From assembly GCA_973895155.1 (NCBI GenBank), contig OZ316893.1, positions 12,462,001 through 12,526,000 on the forward strand: 64,000 nucleotides of DNA. Direction: 5' to 3'. The position numbers were made by a program, and so were the translations under genes. The stretch is from Marsupella aquatica (taxonomy: Eukaryota; Marchantiophyta). The stretch's first letter is position 1. Each line of letters opens with the position of its first letter. This document shows, one piece after another, positions 61,556 through 64,000 of the stretch. The notes below the pieces were generated by a model that saw nothing but the letters and a program-made list of their open reading frames with translations, was not told the origin of the DNA and did no database searches.

Positions 61556-61848
61556 TTATGCTCAGAGGGGCATCCAACATGAGTAATACTTGTTCTCATG
61601 CACATCCTTAGAACAACGAACACAACAAGATACGAGCTGCTTTATCACTACAAGAACTTACCCGGAATTCAACATGCGTAAGAATTATTCTCAGGATCAT
61701 CCAAAGAACAACGAACATAACAAAAAAGAGCTGCTTTATCAGTAGTAGTAGGCGCTTATCCAGAATTCAGCATGAGTAAGAATTGTTCTCATGATCATCT
61801 TTAGAACAACGAACTCAACAGGGCAAGAGCTGTTTTATTAGTAGTCCT
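61556..61848. repeat. About 90-100-bp tandem repeat, three copies
   Basis: Each copy holds AACATGAGTAAGAATTGTTC-like sequence, then ATCATCC, GAACAACGAACACAACA and GAGCTGCTTTATCA. Copies begin at about 61565, 61665 and 61760. A fourth, separate copy lies at 61092-61155. The array sits downstream of the UGT gene. Confidence 0.75.
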
Positions 61849-62004
61849 GCTAGCTCAGTTCAAAACAACAACGAGCATCCAGGCAAGGAACAGGACACAG
61901 TGACACATCACAAAAAACTAAACTCATTTACTTTCCGCTATAACCTTACACCAAAGACTGTAAACCTCAACTCTAAGCGTCCAAACGATCAACCGAGCAG
62001 TATC

Positions 62005-62190
62005 GCAAAGAGAAAGAGGATCTGGTCACAGAATCCCTTGGACAAAAAATTTATGGGTACCCGTTCCAGGTGGAATCGGTTCTCCAAGATCATTCGAAAG
62101 AGAGGGCCTGTTCACAGAATCCCAAGGTAGTTAAAAATTACAATTACCCGTTCTAGGGGGAATCCATTCTACAAGATCATTCAGAGCTTT
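62005..62190. repeat. 87-bp tandem duplication covering the UGT 3' end
   Basis: CACAGAATCCC occurs at 62027 and 62113, and TACCCGTTC at 62058 and 62145. The copy at 62092-62178 includes the last 15 or so codons and stop of the UGT; the downstream copy (62005-62091) repeats that sequence without its stop. By eye about three quarters of positions match. Confidence 0.75.
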
Positions 62191-63561
62191 ATTGCTGCTT
62201 CCTCCTTTTGCCACAGCTGCTTCTGCCTTCTTCTTCAGCTCCTGAACTCTCGCTCTCAACGCATTTCCTTTATCCGACAAGAGAAGTCGCATTGCGTCCT
62301 CGAGTCCTACAAGACTCATGGGACTCTTAGGATTTCTACCTCTCACTTCAACTCCAATTTTCAGCACATCCACCAGGTACCTGCAGTTTAGAAGCGTATC
62401 ACTAGTGACAAGAGGCCAACATGCCATCGGTACGCCCGAACTTACGCTTTCGATAATGGAGTTCCAGCCGCAGTGTGTCACAAAGGCTCCGATGGCATGG
62501 TGTTGCAGCACTCGTAGCTGCGGCACCCATCCTCTGACCACCAATCCCCTTTCTCTCGTTCGTGCTTCAAAATCCGGGGGAATCGCTTTTGCAGCGGCTC
62601 CAGATGCCACCCACAGAAAACTTTGCTCACTAGCCTCCAGCCCTTGAGCTAACTCCTCGACCTCATGGGGAGATAAAGTAGCCACAGTGCCGATGCAGAC
62701 ATAAACAACTGATCGAGATGGCCGTCTATCGAGCCATTGCAACGGATCAATTCCTCGTTTGTTCCCTTCTAGGCTCCGATCCTTGAAGTTGGCAGCGTTC
62801 GAAAGGGGCCCAACTAAAAACAATTTCGGGATCTTCCCTGGAGAAACGTCTTTCCAAGCCAGCTGCAGTGCGTCCATCGGAGCAGCTTCCAAATCGTAAA
62901 AGGTGTTCACAATCACAGCATCAGCTTTGTTTATCTCACGCCCTACCTCAAAAAAACTTAAATTCCCAGACGGCGGCGGAGGTTGGAGCATATCTCGATA
63001 CTCTAATGGTGGAAGACCAGGTATTTTCAAGTAGCCCTCAAATTCTTCAATGTATGGAGCTCCATCTGGATCGTGCTTGATGATCAAAGTCCCGTCAGCA
63101 ATCCGCGAAGGTAACTCAGCGAGTTGTCTCACGTGGGTCCCTCCACAGCTGTGAAACTGATAATACGGTATGCTCAACTGATTAGCTGCGTCTCTGATCC
63201 ACGTCAAGAACCGATCGGCGATGATGCAGGTAGGTCCAGAAATTCCTCCGTTCCGATCCGCCAGCAGCTTCTCAAGGACGGGCTGGAAGTGGCTTCGTGC
63301 AGTAGCCAGTTCGTTGCCAGTGTCGACCAGAACGTCTCCAGTTCGGGGGATATCTTCAAATCCAAAATCCTGGTAGGAAATTAGATTGAAGTCAAGTCCA
63401 TGTAATTCATCGAAAGTCCGGACGAGTACGATGAACTTTTCGGAACCTACTAGTGTGACAGTGACACCTCTCTTCGCAATTTGGAGTGCAAACCTGTAGA
63501 TCCCGAATAAGTGGGCCTGCGCGAGCAGTGGTACAAGCAAAGCATGCTTTTTGCAGTTCAT
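62131..63561 (-). CDS. Family-1 UDP-dependent glycosyltransferase (UGT)
   Basis: Transfers a sugar from a UDP-sugar to a small acceptor such as a phenolic, hormone or terpenoid; cytosolic GT-B fold. The intact single-exon frame has 476 codons from ATG at 63561, a normal length. The putative catalytic His is H17 (in QAH) and its partner Asp is probably D116 (in CIIAD). The PSPG donor-binding box spans about 345-389, starting WVPQ and containing HCGWNS at 363-368 and GVPM. The box normally closes with Asp-Gln (Gln in glucosyltransferases, His in some galactosyltransferases); here it reads Asp388-Thr389, so donor choice cannot be inferred. The TVATLS segment replaces the usual GS-x-x-x-L start with Gly-Thr. 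The acceptor cannot be predicted. No neighbouring biosynthetic gene is seen. Confidence 0.95.
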   Translation of the reverse strand: MNCKKHALLVPLLAQAHLFGIYRFALQIAKRGVTVTLVGSEKFIVLVRTFDELHGLDFNLISYQDFGFEDIPRTGDVLVDTGNELATARSHFQPVLEKLLADRNGGISGPTCIIADRFLTWIRDAANQLSIPYYQFHSCGGTHVRQLAELPSRIADGTLIIKHDPDGAPYIEEFEGYLKIPGLPPLEYRDMLQPPPPSGNLSFFEVGREINKADAVIVNTFYDLEAAPMDALQLAWKDVSPGKIPKLFLVGPLSNAANFKDRSLEGNKRGIDPLQWLDRRPSRSVVYVCIGTVATLSPHEVEELAQGLEASEQSFLWVASGAAAKAIPPDFEARTRERGLVVRGWVPQLRVLQHHAIGAFVTHCGWNSIIESVSSGVPMACWPLVTSDTLLNCRYLVDVLKIGVEVRGRNPKSPMSLVGLEDAMRLLLSDKGNALRARVQELKKKAEAAVAKGGSSNKALNDLVEWIPPRTGNCNF

Positions 63562-64000
63562 TTTCGGGACTGAATTCGCCGCTTCAGCTGCTATCCAACC
63601 TTCCTCGACAATTCCCGTTCGATTTGCTGCCTTGTGAGTACAGAAAAAAACGAAAGCACTCTTTCCATCAAACGATCAACACATTGTTGTCATTCAGGAC
63701 GGTTTTGTACTCTCGATCCCACTTCCGCTCATTTGGCTTGCTGAGTGTACTCCGAGGTCACGTTCTCCATGTGTAGCAAGGGAGTTATTGGGCGGATAGA
63801 TCCGTATCCGGATTTTATACGTGTTCAGTCGATGCGGAGCTCGGAGGAAGCCGGAAGGTTTTACTTATCCCCTCTGTTTCATCCTTACTATATAATTCTT
63901 ACAACTACTGTAAATTATACGAGGCCCGTCAAATCCATTATATCGCCTTGGAGACAGACCGATCAGTACTCTTTGCGTAAGTTAAATGTGGATTCCTTTC
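63562..64000 (-). promoter_or_regulatory. Upstream region of the UGT gene
   Basis: Directly 5' of the UGT start on the minus strand. No unambiguous TATA box; an AT-rich patch with ACTATATAATTC near 63888 could serve. The window ends here. Confidence 0.3.

Noticed and set aside
1-64000. CRISPR arrays, operons or other prokaryotic systems
   Set aside because: The window is plant nuclear DNA with spliced genes; the regular repeats seen are tandem minisatellites without unique spacers.

Overview
This window is nuclear DNA of a land plant. It carries spliced genes whose relatives are plant proteins (LFR, ARG1, a family-1 UDP-glycosyltransferase, N-myristoyltransferase), GT-AG introns of about 70 bp to 1.3 kb, and a Ty1/copia element whose primer-binding site matches plant initiator tRNA-Met. 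The plant paralogues look diverged from flowering-plant versions, and a bryophyte or other non-seed plant seems likely to me. That is an impression, not a proof.

Layout. 1-3.9 kb: a minus-strand gene of an unidentified, probably mobile, coiled-coil protein family, split by a frameshift, with a GC-rich repetitive upstream block. 4-9.7 kb: non-coding DNA with degenerate repeats. 9.7-11.1 kb: single-exon NMT (minus). 14.9-18.9 kb: eight-exon LFR gene (minus); the eight exons I placed keep one frame throughout. 19.6-25.5 kb: repeat-rich DNA with a long-inverted-repeat element, a short MITE-like element, a Helitron 3' end and local tandem repeats. 26.8-30.6 kb: eleven-exon ARG1-type J-protein gene (plus), also in frame throughout. 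31.6-38.4 kb: tandem and inverted repeats without recognisable genes. 38.4-44.0 kb: a minus-strand gene of about twelve exons for an acidic, multi-pass membrane protein that I cannot name. 45.4-51.6 kb: a short-motif cluster, a Helitron fragment with a PIF1-type helicase tail, a second copy (plus strand) of the 3' end of the gene at 1-2 kb, and a long minisatellite. 51.6-58.4 kb: a complete but dead copia retrotransposon with 344-bp LTRs, 5-bp target duplication, PBS and PPT. 59-62 kb: a second long-inverted-repeat element and tandem repeats. 62.1-63.6 kb: an intact single-exon UGT (minus).

The four identified host genes have unrelated housekeeping or signalling roles: protein lipidation, SWI/SNF chromatin remodelling, gravity signalling, and small-molecule glycosylation. 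Nothing suggests they form a cluster. The most unusual material is the unidentified element family present twice in opposite orientation, the Helitron-linked minisatellites, the paired long-TIR elements with a shared terminal motif, and the unassigned membrane-protein gene.
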